Source: Halomonas campaniensis
GTDB taxonomy: Bacteria; Pseudomonadota; Gammaproteobacteria; Pseudomonadales; Halomonadaceae
Assembly (NCBI RefSeq): GCF_002211105.1
Contig: NZ_JPUA01000049.1
Coordinates: 91,863-155,862, forward strand
Direction of reading: 5' to 3'
Length of the DNA: 64,000 nt
A model generated the notes under the pieces. It was not told the origin of the DNA, did not search any database, and saw only the letters and a list, made by a program, of their open reading frames with translations. Shown here one piece after another: positions 9,960 to 20,283 of this stretch. Position 1 is the stretch's first letter, and every line of letters begins with the position of its first letter. The position numbers were made by a program, and so were the translations under genes.

Positions 9960-10790
9960 ATGGCAATCGTCAAGACCAAACCCACTTCCGCCGGTCGTCG
10001 CCACGTCGTCAAGATCGTTGGCGAGGAACTGTTTAAAGGCCGTGCCTATGCACCGCTGTTAGAAAAACAGTCCAAGTCCGGCGGCCGTAACAACTACGGT
10101 CGTATCACCACCCGCCACGTGGGCGGTGGTCATCGTCACCACTATCGGTTGATCGATTTCAAACGCACCAAGGATGGCATTCCTGCCACCGTTGAGCGTC
10201 TTGAGCACGATCCCAACCGCAGTGCGCACATTGCGCTGCTGAAGTATGCCGATGGTGAACGTCGTTACATCATTGCACCGAAAGGTGTCAGCGCGGGTGA
10301 CGTGCTGGAATCGGGTGTTAACGCGTCAATCAAGAAAGGCAATGCCTTGCCGCTGCGTAACGTCCCGTTGGGTTCTACGGTGCACTGCATCGAACTCAAG
10401 CCGGGTAAAGGTGCGCAGATTGCTCGCAGTGCCGGTACAAGCGCCCAGTTGGTTGCTCGTGAAGGTAACTATGCCACCCTGCGTCTTCGCTCTGGCGAAA
10501 TGCGTAAAGTGTTGGCCGAGTGCCGCGCGACCTTGGGTGAAGTGAGCAACTCTGAGCACAGCCTGCGTCAACTTGGCAAGGCCGGTGCGAAGCGCTGGAG
10601 AGGCGTGCGTCCGACTGTTCGCGGTGTCGCGATGAACCCAGTCGATCACCCGCACGGTGGTGGCGAAGGCCGCACCAGTGGTGGTCGTCACCCGGTATCC
10701 CCATGGGGTGTGCCGACTAAGGGTCATAAGACGCGTAAGAACAAGCGCACCGACAAGCTGATCATTCGTCGTCGTAATAAGACGCGTTGA
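9960..10790 (+). CDS. rplB: 50S ribosomal protein L2
   Basis: At 276 aa this is a full-length L2, a primary 23S rRNA binder needed for peptidyl transferase activity and subunit joining. The signature [18 protein letters not shown] near the C-terminus contains the conserved histidine (H229 in E. coli). It is followed by a basic tail ending IIRRRNKTR. It starts 17 bases after rplW. Confidence 0.98.
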   Translation: MAIVKTKPTSAGRRHVVKIVGEELFKGRAYAPLLEKQSKSGGRNNYGRITTRHVGGGHRHHYRLIDFKRTKDGIPATVERLEHDPNRSAHIALLKYADGERRYIIAPKGVSAGDVLESGVNASIKKGNALPLRNVPLGSTVHCIELKPGKGAQIARSAGTSAQLVAREGNYATLRLRSGEMRKVLAECRATLGEVSNSEHSLRQLGKAGAKRWRGVRPTVRGVAMNPVDHPHGGGEGRTSGGRHPVSPWGVPTKGHKTRKNKRTDKLIIRRRNKTR

Positions 10791-10823
10791 TCTAAATTGC
10801 CAAGACATTAAGAGGTAACGGCT

Positions 10824-11099
10824 GTGCCACGTTCACTAAAGAAAGGTCCCTTCATTGACCTTCATCTTTTGAAGAAGGTAGAGGCTGCAGTGGAGAAGAA
10901 CGATCGCAAACCGATCAAGACTTGGTCGCGTCGTTCTATGATCCTGCCCAATATGGTAGGCCTCACTATCGCGGTCCATAACGGTCGCCAACACGTCCCG
11001 GTGCACGTATCCGAGGAAATGGTTGGCCACAAATTGGGCGAATTCGCTGCTACTCGCACTTATCGCGGGCATGCGGCGGATAAGAAAGCCAAACGGTAA
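10824..11099 (+). CDS. rpsS: 30S ribosomal protein S19
   Basis: The 91-aa product begins at a GTG codon behind an AAGAGGT site and reads [21 protein letters not shown]19 sits in the 30S head next to S13 and contacts bridge B1a. The [18 protein letters not shown] end is typical of the family. Confidence 0.97.
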   Translation: MPRSLKKGPFIDLHLLKKVEAAVEKNDRKPIKTWSRRSMILPNMVGLTIAVHNGRQHVPVHVSEEMVGHKLGEFAATRTYRGHAADKKAKR

Positions 11100-11117
11100 G
11101 CCAGAGAGGATTGAGAG

Positions 11118-11450
11118 ATGGAAGTCACAGCAAAGCTGCTTGGCGCTCGTTTATCCGCCCAGAAGGCCCGTTTGGTGGCTGACCAGGTGCGCGGTAAACC
11201 TGTCGCCGAGGCACTCGACCTGCTGACCTTCTCACCGAAGAAGGCTGCCAAGCTGGTTAAGAAGGTGCTGCAATCCGCGATTGCGAATGCGGAAGAAAAT
11301 AACGGCATGGATATTGACGAGCTGCGTGTCTCGACCATCTGCGTCGATGAGGGCATGACGCTCAAGCGTATCAAGCCGCGTGCCAAGGGGCGTGCGGATC
11401 GTATCTTGAAGCGCACGTGCCACATCACCGTCAAGGTAGCCGAGAAGTAG
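11118..11450 (+). CDS. rplV: 50S ribosomal protein L22
   Basis: At 110 aa it has the usual length. The beta-hairpin that narrows the exit tunnel is intact in [19 protein letters not shown], where the macrolide-resistance deletions of other species are absent. It lies between rpsS and rpsC with short spacers. Confidence 0.97.
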   Translation: MEVTAKLLGARLSAQKARLVADQVRGKPVAEALDLLTFSPKKAAKLVKKVLQSAIANAEENNGMDIDELRVSTICVDEGMTLKRIKPRAKGRADRILKRTCHITVKVAEK

Positions 11451-11460
11451 GAGTCGACCG

Positions 11461-12165
11461 ATGGGTCAGAAAGTCAATCCAACAGGCATTCGACTGGGCA
11501 TCGTCAAAGACCATGCTTCTGTCTGGTATGCTGAGCGCGGCGCTTACGCCGATAAGCTCAATAACGATCTCGAAGTGCGTAGCTTCCTGGAAGAGCGTCT
11601 TAAAAGCGCCTCTGTTAGCCGCATCCACATCGAGCGTCCGGCGAACAATGCCCGCATCACCATTCACACTGCCCGTCCGGGTATCGTGATTGGTAAGAAA
11701 GGTGAAGATGTCGACCGTCTGCGTCGCGATCTCACCCAGATGATGGGCGTTCCCGTGCATGTGAACATCGAAGAAGTTCGCAAGCCGGAGCTGGATGCCA
11801 AGCTAGTCGCTGCTAACGTAGCGGGTCAGCTTGAGCGTCGCGTCATGTTCCGCCGTGCTATGAAGCGCGCGGTACAGAACGCAATGCGTCTTGGCGCTGG
11901 TGGCATCAAGATTCAGCTGTCAGGTCGTCTTGGTGGCGCTGAAATCGCACGTACCGAATGGTACCGCGAAGGTCGCGTTCCGCTGCACACGTTGCGTGCG
12001 GATATCGACTACGCCACTTACGAAGCTCACACCACCTATGGCGTTATCGGCGTCAAAGTGTGGATCTTCAAGGGTGAAATCCTCGGCGGTATCGAGGAAG
12101 TACGTGCCAAGGCTAAGCAACAGCAGCCTGCCGGCAACGCGCCCAAGAAGAAAGGTTCCAGGTAA
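11461..12165 (+). CDS. rpsC: 30S ribosomal protein S3
   Basis: The 234-aa protein has the N-terminal domain starting [14 protein letters not shown], then a KH domain with [11 protein letters not shown], then the S3 C-terminal domain. S3 lines the mRNA entry tunnel and contributes to helicase activity there. The tail is Lys/Gln-rich and ends KKKGSR. It precedes rplP by 15 bases. Confidence 0.98.
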   Translation: MGQKVNPTGIRLGIVKDHASVWYAERGAYADKLNNDLEVRSFLEERLKSASVSRIHIERPANNARITIHTARPGIVIGKKGEDVDRLRRDLTQMMGVPVHVNIEEVRKPELDAKLVAANVAGQLERRVMFRRAMKRAVQNAMRLGAGGIKIQLSGRLGGAEIARTEWYREGRVPLHTLRADIDYATYEAHTTYGVIGVKVWIFKGEILGGIEEVRAKAKQQQPAGNAPKKKGSR

Positions 12166-12180
12166 GGGGAGAGCGAGTCG

Positions 12181-12594
12181 ATGTTACAGCCCAAGCGTAT
12201 GAAATTCCGCAAGATGATGAAAGGCCGCAACCGTGGCCTGGCGCATCGCGGAAGCAAGATCAGCTTCGGGGAATACGGCCTTAAAGCTACCGGTCGCGGC
12301 CGCATCACTGCGCGTCAGATCGAAGCAGGCCGTCGTGCGATCACACGTCACGTAAAGCGTGGCGGTAAAATCTGGATCCGCGTCTTCCCTGATAAGCCGA
12401 TCTCCAAGAAGCCGCTCGAAGTTCGTATGGGTAAAGGTAAAGGTTCTGTTGAGTACTGGGTTGCCCAGATCCAACCGGGTCGGGTCCTGTATGAAATTGA
12501 AGGCGTGTCGGAAGAGCTCGCACGTGAAGCGTTTGAGCTTGCCGCACAGAAAATGCCCTTATCCACCACCTTTGCGAAACGGACGGTGATGTGA
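12181..12594 (+). CDS. rplP: 50S ribosomal protein L16
   Basis: At 137 aa it starts [19 protein letters not shown] and matches L16 throughout. L16 lies near the A site and the base of the L7/L12 stalk. The arginine hydroxylated by YcfD/RoxA in E. coli (R81) falls in the EVRMGKGKG segment, which is conserved. Its TGA shares one base with the rpmC ATG. Confidence 0.98.
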   Translation: MLQPKRMKFRKMMKGRNRGLAHRGSKISFGEYGLKATGRGRITARQIEAGRRAITRHVKRGGKIWIRVFPDKPISKKPLEVRMGKGKGSVEYWVAQIQPGRVLYEIEGVSEELAREAFELAAQKMPLSTTFAKRTVM

Positions 12595-12785
12595 TGAAAG
12601 CCCAGGAAATTCGTGAAAAGTCCGCAGGAGAGCTCCAGGAGCAACTCCTCGAACTCCTCCGCGAGCAGTTTAACCTGCGCATGCAGAAGGCCACTGGCCA
12701 ACTGAGCCAGACTCATCTGCTCAAGCAGGTCCGCCGGGATATCGCCCGCGTTAAGACTTTGCTCAACGAGAAGGCAGGTGATTGA
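12594..12785 (+). CDS. rpmC: 50S ribosomal protein L29
   Basis: The product is 63 aa from ATG at 12594. An in-frame GTG three bases earlier is possible, but the ATG gives the tight TGATG coupling with rplP and the usual [10 protein letters not shown] start. L29 is a two-helix protein at the tunnel exit beside L23. It ends just before rpsQ. Confidence 0.96.
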   Translation: MKAQEIREKSAGELQEQLLELLREQFNLRMQKATGQLSQTHLLKQVRRDIARVKTLLNEKAGD

Positions 12786-12786
12786 G

Positions 12787-13047
12787 ATGGCCGAAGAAAA
12801 CACAAAGCGTACGCTCACCGGTAAAGTGGTGAGCGATAAGATGGACAAGTCCATCGTCGTCATGATCGAGCGGCGCGAGCGTCACCCGATCTACGGAAAA
12901 TACGTTAAGCGCTCCACCAAGCTGCACGCCCATGATGAGGCGAACCAGGCTAAGGCAGGCGATACGGTCTCTATTCAAGAGTGCCGTCCGCTTTCCAAGA
13001 AAAAAGCTTGGACGCTGGTCGAGGTGGTTGAACACGCCAAGGGTTAA
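12787..13047 (+). CDS. rpsQ: 30S ribosomal protein S17
   Basis: I choose ATG at 12787, giving [22 protein letters not shown] (86 aa), the standard S17 N-terminus. A GTG at 12778 would add three residues but lies inside rpmC. S17 is an OB-fold primary 16S rRNA binder. It ends the S10 operon proper. A 49-base gap precedes rplN and may hold a spc promoter, but I see no convincing hexamers. Confidence 0.96.
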   Translation: MAEENTKRTLTGKVVSDKMDKSIVVMIERRERHPIYGKYVKRSTKLHAHDEANQAKAGDTVSIQECRPLSKKKAWTLVEVVEHAKG

Positions 13048-13096
13048 CCCCCTGGCTTGTCAATCAGTGCAGTCAGATTAGGTTTGGAGAAAACCG

Positions 13097-13468
13097 ATGA
13101 TTCAGACTCAGACAATGCTGGATGTCGCCGACAACAGCGGAGCGCGCCGGGTGCAGTGCATCAAGGTGTTAGGCGGTTCACATCGTCGTTACGCTCGCGT
13201 TGGTGATATCATCAAGGTCACGGTTAAGGAAGCGATTCCGCGTGGCAAGGTCAAAAAAGGCCAGGTGCTAAAAGCGGTCGTGGTCCGGACCCGTAGTGGC
13301 GTCCGTCGTCCCGACGGTTCGCTCATCCGTTTCGATGGAAATGCGGCAGTTTTGTTGAATAACACCAACGAACAGCCCATCGGTACCCGTATTTTTGGGC
13401 CGGTGACTCGTGAACTTCGTAATGAAAAGTTCATGAAGATCATTTCCTTAGCGCCTGAAGTGCTGTAA
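13097..13468 (+). CDS. rplN: 50S ribosomal protein L14
   Basis: The 123-aa product starts [18 protein letters not shown], the standard L14 opening, and carries the [20 protein letters not shown] beta-barrel core. L14 forms an intersubunit bridge with 16S helix 14 and is the docking site of the silencing factor RsfS. It is the first gene of the spc group. Confidence 0.98.
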   Translation: MIQTQTMLDVADNSGARRVQCIKVLGGSHRRYARVGDIIKVTVKEAIPRGKVKKGQVLKAVVVRTRSGVRRPDGSLIRFDGNAAVLLNNTNEQPIGTRIFGPVTRELRNEKFMKIISLAPEVL

Positions 13469-13482
13469 GGAGCGAGGCGGAT

Positions 13483-13797
13483 ATGCAAAAGATCAAACGT
13501 GACGATGAAGTCATCGTCATCGCCGGGAAGGATAAAGGCAAGCGTGGCACCGTTAAGCGGGTATTAGATAACCGCTTTTTGGTGTCCGGTGTGAACATGA
13601 TTAAACGTCACACCAAGCCAAATCCCATGGCGGGTAATCAGGGCGGTATCGTCGAGCGTGAGGCTCCGATTCACGCGTCCAACGTAGCCATCTTCAATTC
13701 GGAGACCGGTAAGGCGGATCGCGTCGGCTTCCAAGTGAAGGAAGACGGTACCAAGGTACGTATCTACAAGTCGACGCAGACGCAGATCGACGCCTAA
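13483..13797 (+). CDS. rplX: 50S ribosomal protein L24
   Basis: At 104 aa it carries the KOW motif [21 protein letters not shown] near the N-terminus. L24 is one of two assembly initiators of the 50S subunit. Its start follows a GGAGCGAGG site 14 bases after rplN. Confidence 0.97.
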   Translation: MQKIKRDDEVIVIAGKDKGKRGTVKRVLDNRFLVSGVNMIKRHTKPNPMAGNQGGIVEREAPIHASNVAIFNSETGKADRVGFQVKEDGTKVRIYKSTQTQIDA

Positions 13798-13815
13798 CGC
13801 GAGTCGGGTAGCAAA

Positions 13816-14355
13816 ATGGCGAACTTGAAAGAACGTTATCAAAACGAGGTAGCAGCTCAACTCAAAGAAGAGTTCAGCTATGCCAACGTTATGCAGGTAC
13901 CCCGGATCACGAAAGTGACTCTGAACATGGGTATCGGCGAAGCAGTCAACGATAAAAAGTTGATTGACAATGCCATCGGTGACCTAGAGAAACTCTCTGG
14001 TCAAAAACCGTTGGTGACCAAAGCACGTAAGTCCATCGCGGGCTTCAAGGTGCGCGAAGGTTGGCCCATCGGCATCAAGGTAACACTGCGCGCTGAGCGT
14101 ATGTGGGACTTCTTGGACCGTTTGGTTTACATCGCTATTCCCCGCGTGCGTGACTTTCGTGGTCTCAACCCGAAGTCTTTCGACGGTCGTGGCAATTACT
14201 CCATGGGTGTGCGTGAGCAGATCATCTTCCCGGAGATCGAGTATGATAAAATCGATCGCATCCGGGGGTTGGACGTCACTATCACTACGACCGCCAACAC
14301 CGACGAGGAAGGTCGTGCGCTGCTAACCGCGCTGAACTTCCCGTTTAAGAAATAG
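13816..14355 (+). CDS. rplE: 50S ribosomal protein L5
   Basis: This 179-aa protein binds 5S rRNA and contacts the P-site tRNA. The motifs [16 protein letters not shown] and [20 protein letters not shown] are the L5 signatures. It is placed between rplX and rpsN as in E. coli. Confidence 0.98.
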   Translation: MANLKERYQNEVAAQLKEEFSYANVMQVPRITKVTLNMGIGEAVNDKKLIDNAIGDLEKLSGQKPLVTKARKSIAGFKVREGWPIGIKVTLRAERMWDFLDRLVYIAIPRVRDFRGLNPKSFDGRGNYSMGVREQIIFPEIEYDKIDRIRGLDVTITTTANTDEEGRALLTALNFPFKK

Positions 14356-14365
14356 GGGCGAGATC

Positions 14366-14671
14366 ATGGCTAAGAAAAGTATGGTAGAGCGTGAGCTTAA
14401 GCGTACTCAGCTGGTTGCGAAGTACGCGACCAAGCGCGCTGAACTCAAGAAGATCATCTCAGACGTGAACACGACTGAGGAAGACCGCTTCGAGGCGACG
14501 CTGAAGCTGCAGCAACTGCCGCGCGACTCAAGCCCGGTGCGTCAGCGTAACCGCTGCCGTATTACCGGTCGTCCGCACGGTTTTTACAACAAGTTCGGCC
14601 TTGGCCGTAACAAGCTGCGTGAAGCCGCCATGCGTGGCGACGTTCCAGGACTGAAAAAGTCCAGTTGGTAA
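14366..14671 (+). CDS. rpsN: 30S ribosomal protein S14
   Basis: At 101 aa it is the long, zinc-independent form of S14: there are no paired CxxC motifs, and [19 protein letters not shown] takes the place of the zinc ribbon. S14 assembles late into the 30S head. It ends 32 bases before rpsH. Confidence 0.98.
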   Translation: MAKKSMVERELKRTQLVAKYATKRAELKKIISDVNTTEEDRFEATLKLQQLPRDSSPVRQRNRCRITGRPHGFYNKFGLGRNKLREAAMRGDVPGLKKSSW

Positions 14672-14703
14672 CGCCACGTAGAATTATCAGGAGCGCACAT
14701 TAA

Positions 14704-15096
14704 ATGAGCATGCAAGACACTCTGGCGGATATGTTTACCCGTATCCGCAATGCGCAGATGGCCACCAAGGAGACGGCAACCATGCCGTCCTCCAAGTTGA
14801 AAGTGCAAGTGGCCCGAGTGCTAAAGGAAGAAGGCTACATTGCCGACTTTGCGGTAGCGGAGGGCACTAAGCCCGAGCTAACCGTAACTCTCAAGTACTT
14901 TGAGGGTAAGCCGGTCATTGAGCACATTCAGCGGGTTTCCAAGCCGTCCCTGCGCCGCTACATGGGCAAGGATAACTTGCCTAAGGTTGCCGATGGCCTG
15001 GGTATCGCGATTGTCACCACATCCAATGGTGTCATGACCGATCGTGCCGCGCGCCAAGCGGGTGTCGGTGGCGAAGTCATCTGCACCGTATTCTAG
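14704..15096 (+). CDS. rpsH: 30S ribosomal protein S8
   Basis: The 130-aa product starts [19 protein letters not shown] and ends with [19 protein letters not shown], the family ends. S8 organises the 16S central domain. In E. coli it also represses the spc operon by binding at the start of rplE. I cannot confirm that site here. Confidence 0.98.
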   Translation: MSMQDTLADMFTRIRNAQMATKETATMPSSKLKVQVARVLKEEGYIADFAVAEGTKPELTVTLKYFEGKPVIEHIQRVSKPSLRRYMGKDNLPKVADGLGIAIVTTSNGVMTDRAARQAGVGGEVICTVF

Positions 15097-15105
15097 GAGG
15101 CTGGA

Positions 15106-15636
15106 ATGTCCCGCATAGCGAAATATCCGGTTAAAGTGCCTGCCGGCGTTGATATTAAAATCAATGCTGACCAGCTGACCGCCAAAGGCGGCCAGGGCAC
15201 GCTATCTATGACCATCCACTCTGATGTAGTGGTCGGTCAAGAAGATGGCCAGCTGACCTTCGCCCCGAGTGAGTCTGCCAAGAGCTGGGCCATGGCCGGT
15301 ACTACCCGCGCCTTAGTTCAGAACCTGGTAACGGGCGTATCCGAGGGTTTCACAAGAACTCTCGAAATTGTTGGCGTCGGTTATCGTGCCCAAGCTAAGG
15401 GCCAGACGCTCAATCTTTCACTGGGCTTCTCGCACCCGGTCGACTACGAACTGCCTAAAGGTGTTACAGCGGAAACGCCGAAGAACACCGTTATCGTGCT
15501 GAAAAGCGCTGATAAGCAGCAGCTCGGCCAGTGCGCCGCGGAAATCCGCGCCTTCCGTCCCCCTGAGCCGTATAAAGGCAAGGGTGTTCGGTACGCCGAC
15601 GAGCAGGTGCGTCGCAAAGAAGCCAAGAAGAAGTAA
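15106..15636 (+). CDS. rplF: 50S ribosomal protein L6
   Basis: At 176 aa it has the two repeated L6 folds and the C-terminal signature [18 protein letters not shown]6 lies near the sarcin-ricin loop and the L7/L12 stalk. The start follows a TAGGAGG site. Confidence 0.98.
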   Translation: MSRIAKYPVKVPAGVDIKINADQLTAKGGQGTLSMTIHSDVVVGQEDGQLTFAPSESAKSWAMAGTTRALVQNLVTGVSEGFTRTLEIVGVGYRAQAKGQTLNLSLGFSHPVDYELPKGVTAETPKNTVIVLKSADKQQLGQCAAEIRAFRPPEPYKGKGVRYADEQVRRKEAKKK

Positions 15637-15645
15637 GGCAGGGTT

Positions 15646-15996
15646 ATGAACGCGAAGAAAGAATCTCGTCTCCGTCGTGCCCGCCGCGCTCGCGCAAAGA
15701 TCCGCGAGCTGGGCGTGTATCGCCTGTGCGTCAACCGTACCCCGCGTCACATCTATGCGCAGATTATCTCGCCGGATGGTGGCAAAGTGCTAGCCAGTGC
15801 TTCTACGCTGGACAAAGCACTGCGCGAGGGTGCGACCGGCAACTCAGATGCGGCCTCTAAAGTAGGTGCTCTGATTGCTGAACGCGCTAAAGAAGCAGGC
15901 ATCACCCAGGTGGCCTTCGACCGTGCTGGCTTTAAGTATCACGGCCGCGTCAAGGCGCTTGCCGACGCCGCACGTGAAGGCGGCCTGGAATTCTAA
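15646..15996 (+). CDS. rplR: 50S ribosomal protein L18
   Basis: The 116-aa protein has the basic N-terminal tail ([17 protein letters not shown]) and the core ending [20 protein letters not shown]. It binds 5S rRNA together with L5 and L25. It sits between rplF and rpsE. Confidence 0.98.
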   Translation: MNAKKESRLRRARRARAKIRELGVYRLCVNRTPRHIYAQIISPDGGKVLASASTLDKALREGATGNSDAASKVGALIAERAKEAGITQVAFDRAGFKYHGRVKALADAAREGGLEF

Positions 15997-16007
15997 AGGG
16001 TTTTACG

Positions 16008-16508
16008 ATGGCGAAGAACGAACAGCAAAGCGGTGATCTGCAAGAGAAGTTAGTGCAGGTCAACCGCGTCGCCAAGGTGGTCAAGGGTGGTCGTATTTTC
16101 GGCTTCACCGCACTGACCGTCGTTGGTGATGGTAAAGGTCGTGTCGGTTTCGGTCGTGGCAAGGCGCGTGAAGTGCCTGTCGCAATCCAGAAAGCGATGG
16201 ATCAAGCTCGTCGCAACATGGTCAAGGTGAACCTCGCTGGCCAAACGCTGCAGTACCCGGTAAAAGCCCGTCACGGTGCTTCCAAGGTGTACATGCAGCC
16301 GGCTTCCGAAGGTACCGGCATCATCGCCGGTGGCGCCATGCGCTCTGTACTAGAGCTTGCCGGTGTCCACGACGTACTGGCCAAGTGCTACGGTTCCACC
16401 AACCCGGTTAACGTGGTTCGAGCGACTGTTAAAGGTCTCTCTTCCATGCAAGCACCGGAAGACATTGCCGCTAAGCGCGGTCTGTCTGTCGAAGCGATCA
16501 CGGGGTAA
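16008..16508 (+). CDS. rpsE: 30S ribosomal protein S5
   Basis: At 166 aa it has the double-stranded RNA-binding-like N-terminal domain, with [20 protein letters not shown], where spectinomycin-resistance changes cluster in other species. The C-terminal domain follows. S5 contributes to translational accuracy and to the mRNA entry site. Confidence 0.98.
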   Translation: MAKNEQQSGDLQEKLVQVNRVAKVVKGGRIFGFTALTVVGDGKGRVGFGRGKAREVPVAIQKAMDQARRNMVKVNLAGQTLQYPVKARHGASKVYMQPASEGTGIIAGGAMRSVLELAGVHDVLAKCYGSTNPVNVVRATVKGLSSMQAPEDIAAKRGLSVEAITG

Positions 16509-16514
16509 GGCACC

Positions 16515-16697
16515 ATGGCAGCAACGATCAAGGTTACCCAGATCCGCAGCACCATCGGCATTATGCCCAAGCACAAGGCTACTATGAAGGGCTTGGGCCT
16601 GCGTCGCATCGGTCATACGGTTGAACTGGAAGACACCCCTGCCGTACGCGGCATGATCCACAAGGTAACTTACCTTGTGCGCGTTGAGGGAGAGTAA
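16515..16697 (+). CDS. rpmD: 50S ribosomal protein L30
   Basis: The 60-aa product reads [20 protein letters not shown] near the start, the L30 signature. It is a small 23S rRNA binder placed between rpsE and rplO with gaps of a few bases. Confidence 0.97.
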   Translation: MAATIKVTQIRSTIGIMPKHKATMKGLGLRRIGHTVELEDTPAVRGMIHKVTYLVRVEGE

Positions 16698-16700
16698 TCC

Positions 16701-17135
16701 ATGAAACTCAATAACCTAAGCCCGGCTCCGGGCTCCAAACACGCTGCAAAGCGTGTGGGTCGTGGTATCGGTTCCGGTCTTGGTAAGACCGGTGGCCGTG
16801 GCCACAAAGGTCAGAAATCACGTAGTGGCGGCAGTGTTAAGCCCGGTTTCGAAGGCGGTCAGATGCCTTTGCAGCGTCGTTTGCCGAAATTCGGCTTTAC
16901 GTCTGCAAAATCTCTGGTCTCTGAAGAAGTGCGCCTGGCTGAGCTTGCTAAAGTTGCCGGTGGCGAAGTCACCATGGCATCTTTGAAAGAAGCCAACGTG
17001 CTGAAGGATTCTACGCTACACGCGAAGATCATCCTTTCTGGCGAACTGAAAACAGCGGTTACCGTTCGCGGAATCAAGGTCACCAAAGGTGCCCGTGAAG
17101 CGATCGAAGCCGCTGGCGGCAAGGTAGAGGACTAA
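16701..17135 (+). CDS. rplO: 50S ribosomal protein L15
   Basis: At 144 aa it has the Gly/Arg-rich N-terminal tail ([20 protein letters not shown]) that penetrates the 50S core, and then the globular domain. Its stop codon directly abuts the secY start, which suggests coupled translation. Confidence 0.98.
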   Translation: MKLNNLSPAPGSKHAAKRVGRGIGSGLGKTGGRGHKGQKSRSGGSVKPGFEGGQMPLQRRLPKFGFTSAKSLVSEEVRLAELAKVAGGEVTMASLKEANVLKDSTLHAKIILSGELKTAVTVRGIKVTKGAREAIEAAGGKVED

Positions 17136-18467
17136 ATGGCCAAGTCAGGAAACATGCCGGCGATGGGCAGCGGTCTGAGTGAACTGTGGGCGCGTTTGCG
17201 CTTCGTGCTCCTCGCCATCGTGGTGTACCGTATTGGTGCCCACATTCCCGTTCCCGGTATCAATCCTGACCAGCTTGCTGCCTTGTTTAGGGAGCAACAG
17301 GGCACCATCCTGGGCATGTTTAACATGTTCTCGGGTGGCGCCCTGGAGCGCATGAGTGTTCTCGCCCTGGGCATAATGCCCTATATATCGGCGTCGATTA
17401 TCATGCAGCTCATGACTGCGGTCTCCCCTCATCTTGAACAGCTCAAGAAAGAGGGTGAGGCTGGCCGCCGCAAGATTAGCCAGTACACCCGCTACGGCAC
17501 GGTGATACTGGCGCTTGTCCAGGCTACCGGCATGTCTGTCGGTCTGGCTAGCCAAGGCATCGCGTACACTGCTGACTTCAGCTTCTATTTCACCGCCGTG
17601 ATTACCTTTGTATCGGGCGCGGTGTTTATGATGTGGCTGGGTGAACAGATTACCGAGAAGGGCATCGGCAACGGTATTTCGCTGCTGATCTTCGCCGGTA
17701 TTGTCGCGGGACTGCCCAGTGCCGTGGGCCAAGCTTTCGAGCTTGCCCGTAATGAAGGGGCCTGGAATGTTCTGCCGCTGTTAGCGCTGTCAGTGTTAGG
17801 TATTGCGACAGTCGCCTTCGTGGTTTTCATTGAGCGTGGCCAACGCCGCCTCAAAGTCAACTATCCCCGGCGACAAGTGGGCAATAAGATGTATGCAGGG
17901 CAAAGTAGCTACCTGCCTTTGAAGGTCAACATGGCCGGTGTTATCCCGGCGATTTTTGCCTCCAGTATCCTGCTCTTCCCGGCCTCTATTGGTCAGTGGG
18001 TAGGTGCCGGTGAAGGTATGGAGTGGTTGCAGCGTGCATCCCAGGCATTAGGCCCAGGTCAACCGCTTTACATCTTGCTTTTCGCGGCGGCAGTGGTATT
18101 CTTCTGCTTCTTTTACACAGCGCTGGTCTTCAACCCCAAGGATGTGGCTGACAATCTTAAAAAGTCAGGCGCTTTCCTGCCGGGCATTCGCCCCGGCGAG
18201 CAGACCGCTCGCTATATCGACAAGGTCATGACACGTTTGACCCTGTTCGGTGCCTTGTATATCACTGCGGTTTCCTTGATGCCCCAGTTCTTGATTGTGG
18301 CGTGGAACGTGCCGTTTTTCTTCGGCGGTACCTCGTTGTTAATCGTAGTCGTGGTCATCATGGACTTCATGGCCCAGGTGCAGTCGCATCTCATGTCGCA
18401 TCAGTATGACTCAGTGATGAAGAAGTCCAACCTGAAAGGCTACGGTAGCGGCGGTATCATGCGCTGA
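17136..18467 (+). CDS. secY: Protein translocase subunit SecY
   Basis: This 443-aa inner-membrane protein has ten predicted membrane segments and forms the Sec channel with SecE and SecG. Signatures include [13 protein letters not shown] in TM1/plug, [22 protein letters not shown], and [17 protein letters not shown] in a cytosolic loop that meets SecA and the ribosome. It starts on the base after the rplO stop and is followed by rpmJ, as in other gammaproteobacteria. Confidence 0.98.
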   Translation: MAKSGNMPAMGSGLSELWARLRFVLLAIVVYRIGAHIPVPGINPDQLAALFREQQGTILGMFNMFSGGALERMSVLALGIMPYISASIIMQLMTAVSPHLEQLKKEGEAGRRKISQYTRYGTVILALVQATGMSVGLASQGIAYTADFSFYFTAVITFVSGAVFMMWLGEQITEKGIGNGISLLIFAGIVAGLPSAVGQAFELARNEGAWNVLPLLALSVLGIATVAFVVFIERGQRRLKVNYPRRQVGNKMYAGQSSYLPLKVNMAGVIPAIFASSILLFPASIGQWVGAGEGMEWLQRASQALGPGQPLYILLFAAAVVFFCFFYTALVFNPKDVADNLKKSGAFLPGIRPGEQTARYIDKVMTRLTLFGALYITAVSLMPQFLIVAWNVPFFFGGTSLLIVVVVIMDFMAQVQSHLMSHQYDSVMKKSNLKGYGSGGIMR

Positions 18468-18531
18468 GGCGCCGTCCAACCCTATTAAGTTAGAAAGGGC
18501 GCGCCGCGAGCCGGTTTTTGGAGAAAGATCG

Positions 18532-18645
18532 ATGAAAGTTCGAGCTTCCGTAAAGAAAATGTGCCGTAACTGCAAGATCATTCGTCGCAATGGCGCTGTC
18601 CGCGTCATCTGCAGCGAACCACGGCACAAACAGCGCCAGGGTTAA
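18532..18645 (+). CDS. rpmJ: 50S ribosomal protein L36
   Basis: The 37-aa product begins [17 protein letters not shown]. It is the zinc-binding form, with ligands C11, C14, C27 and H32. L36 sits near the L7/L12 stalk base. A GGAGAAAG site precedes the ATG at 18532. The gene is short enough to be missed by length-filtered ORF calls. Confidence 0.96.
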   Translation: MKVRASVKKMCRNCKIIRRNGAVRVICSEPRHKQRQG

Positions 18646-18671
18646 TAGCCTGGGTTGTATTAAGCGGGTGC

Positions 18672-18712
18672 CAGCATACCCCTTGCCTTAGGGCAATTGA
18701 TGGGGTATGCTG
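18672..18712 (+). promoter_or_regulatory. Long hairpin in the rpmJ-rpsM spacer (alpha operon leader)
   Basis: A perfect 11-bp stem, CAGCATACCCC (18672-18682) with GGGGTATGCTG (18702-18712), encloses an inner TTGCC/GGCAA stem with a TTAG loop. It lies 56 bases before the rpsM start. In E. coli this position carries the S4-binding pseudoknot that represses the alpha operon. This sequence does not resemble that element, so an equivalent role is inference. Confidence 0.5.
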
Positions 18713-18768
18713 TTGCGCCTTTTGTAGATGAATAAACGAGCAAGCCGCTCAAATTTCGGAGTAAGCTG

Positions 18769-19125
18769 ATGGCCCGTATTGCAGGCGTCAATATCCCGGA
18801 CAACAAGCATGCGGCGATCTCGCTGACCTATATCTTCGGGATTGGCCGTACCCGTGCTGAGCACATCTGTGCAGCAGCCGGTATCGCGCCTACTGCCAAG
18901 ATCCAGGATCTGTCTTCTGAAGAAGTCGACACCCTGCGTTCTGAAGTTGGCAAGTACACCGTAGAAGGTGACCTTCGTCGTGATGTTACGCTTAACATTA
19001 AGCGTCTCATGGACTTAGGTTGCTACCGTGGTCTGCGTCATCGTCGTAGTCTTCCGCTGCGTGGTCAGCGGACTAAGACTAACGCGCGCACCCGTAAGGG
19101 CCCGCGTAAGCCGATCCGCAAATAA
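18769..19125 (+). CDS. rpsM: 30S ribosomal protein S13
   Basis: The 118-aa protein starts [20 protein letters not shown] and carries the helix-hairpin-helix region and the basic tail [17 protein letters not shown] that contacts tRNA. It forms bridges B1a and B1b to the 50S subunit. It is the first gene of the alpha operon. Confidence 0.98.
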   Translation: MARIAGVNIPDNKHAAISLTYIFGIGRTRAEHICAAAGIAPTAKIQDLSSEEVDTLRSEVGKYTVEGDLRRDVTLNIKRLMDLGCYRGLRHRRSLPLRGQRTKTNARTRKGPRKPIRK

Positions 19126-19164
19126 CACGCACGTTCTGGCGTAAAGACAGGAATAGACATCAAC

Positions 19165-19551
19165 ATGGCTAACCCGCGTAGTAACCGTAAAAAGGTTAAA
19201 AAGCAGGTAGTGGATGCGATTGCGCATATCCATGCCTCTTTTAACAACACGATCGTGACGATCACAGACCGCCAGGGCAACGCTCTTTCTTGGGCGACTG
19301 CCGGTGGTTCGGGTTTTCGTGGTTCTCGCAAGAGCACCCCGTTCGCTGCTCAAGTGGCAAGCGAACGTGCAGCAACTGCTGCAGCCGAGTATGGTGTGAA
19401 AAACGTAGATGTACTGGTTAAAGGCCCAGGTCCCGGTCGTGAATCCGCCGTGCGCGCACTGAATGCCGCCGGCTTCCGCGTGCAAAGCATCGTAGACGCG
19501 ACGCCCATTCCCCATAATGGCTGCCGTCCGCCTAAGAAACGCCGCGTTTAA
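19165..19551 (+). CDS. rpsK: 30S ribosomal protein S11
   Basis: At 128 aa it has the platform-protein signature [18 protein letters not shown] and ends [13 protein letters not shown]11 lies on the 30S platform beside the E site and the Shine-Dalgarno helix. The asparagine in PHNG is a known isoaspartate site in E. coli S11. Confidence 0.98.
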   Translation: MANPRSNRKKVKKQVVDAIAHIHASFNNTIVTITDRQGNALSWATAGGSGFRGSRKSTPFAAQVASERAATAAAEYGVKNVDVLVKGPGPGRESAVRALNAAGFRVQSIVDATPIPHNGCRPPKKRRV

Positions 19552-19563
19552 GGAGACAGATTC

Positions 19564-20184
19564 ATGGCTCGTTATATTGGACCGAAGTGCAAACTGTCTC
19601 GTCGTGAAGGCACCGACCTCTTTTTAAAGAGTGGTGTGACTCCCTTCGAGAAAAAGTGTAAATCCGAGCAGATTCCGGGTGTACACGGCCAGCGTCGTCA
19701 GCGTCTTTCAGACTACGGCTTGCAGCTTCGCGAGAAGCAAAAAGTACGTCGCATGTATGGCGTACTCGAAAAACAGTTCCGTAACTACTACAAAGAAGCC
19801 GCTCGCCTGAAAGGCGCGACCGGTGAAGTATTGTTGCAGTTGCTCGAATCCCGACTGGATAACGTCGTCTACCGCATGGGCTTCGGCTCGACTCGCTCTG
19901 AAGCGCGTCAGCTGGTCAGCCACAAGGCGATTTCCGTGAACGGCCGCACCGTTAACGTAGCTTCCTATCAAGTGAAGCCGGGTGACGTTGTTTCCATTCG
20001 CGAAAAGGCGAAAAACCAAGCTCGTATTCAAAGCGCGTTGTCCATTGCGGCCAACCGTGGCGATATCGCTTGGATCGAAATCGACGCCAAGAAGATGGAA
20101 GGCACTTTCAAGGCTCTGCCTGAACGCGGTGACCTGTCTGCCGACATCAACGAAAACCTGATCGTCGAGCTGTACTCCAAGTAA
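19564..20184 (+). CDS. rpsD: 30S ribosomal protein S4
   Basis: The 206-aa product starts [20 protein letters not shown] and includes the S4 RNA-binding fold with [20 protein letters not shown]4 starts 16S assembly and helps accuracy. In E. coli it represses the alpha operon. A strong hairpin follows, before rpoA. Confidence 0.98.
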   Translation: MARYIGPKCKLSRREGTDLFLKSGVTPFEKKCKSEQIPGVHGQRRQRLSDYGLQLREKQKVRRMYGVLEKQFRNYYKEAARLKGATGEVLLQLLESRLDNVVYRMGFGSTRSEARQLVSHKAISVNGRTVNVASYQVKPGDVVSIREKAKNQARIQSALSIAANRGDIAWIEIDAKKMEGTFKALPERGDLSADINENLIVELYSK

Positions 20185-20204
20185 GCAGCATTTCTGTTTC
20201 TTGT

Positions 20205-20239
20205 CGATCTGGTGGCGGCTTAACCCCCGCGCCAGATCG
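20205..20239 (+). other. Hairpin in the rpsD-rpoA spacer
   Basis: An 8-bp stem CGATCTGG (20205-20212) with CCAGATCG (20232-20239) is extended by GCGG/CCGC inside it. There is no T tract, so it is probably not a terminator. It may set the ratio of rpoA to ribosomal gene expression through pausing, processing or mRNA stability. Confidence 0.5.
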
Positions 20240-20283
20240 TACCGAGTACCAAGTATCCGTTTGGCAGCCTGAAAGGTGTTCAT

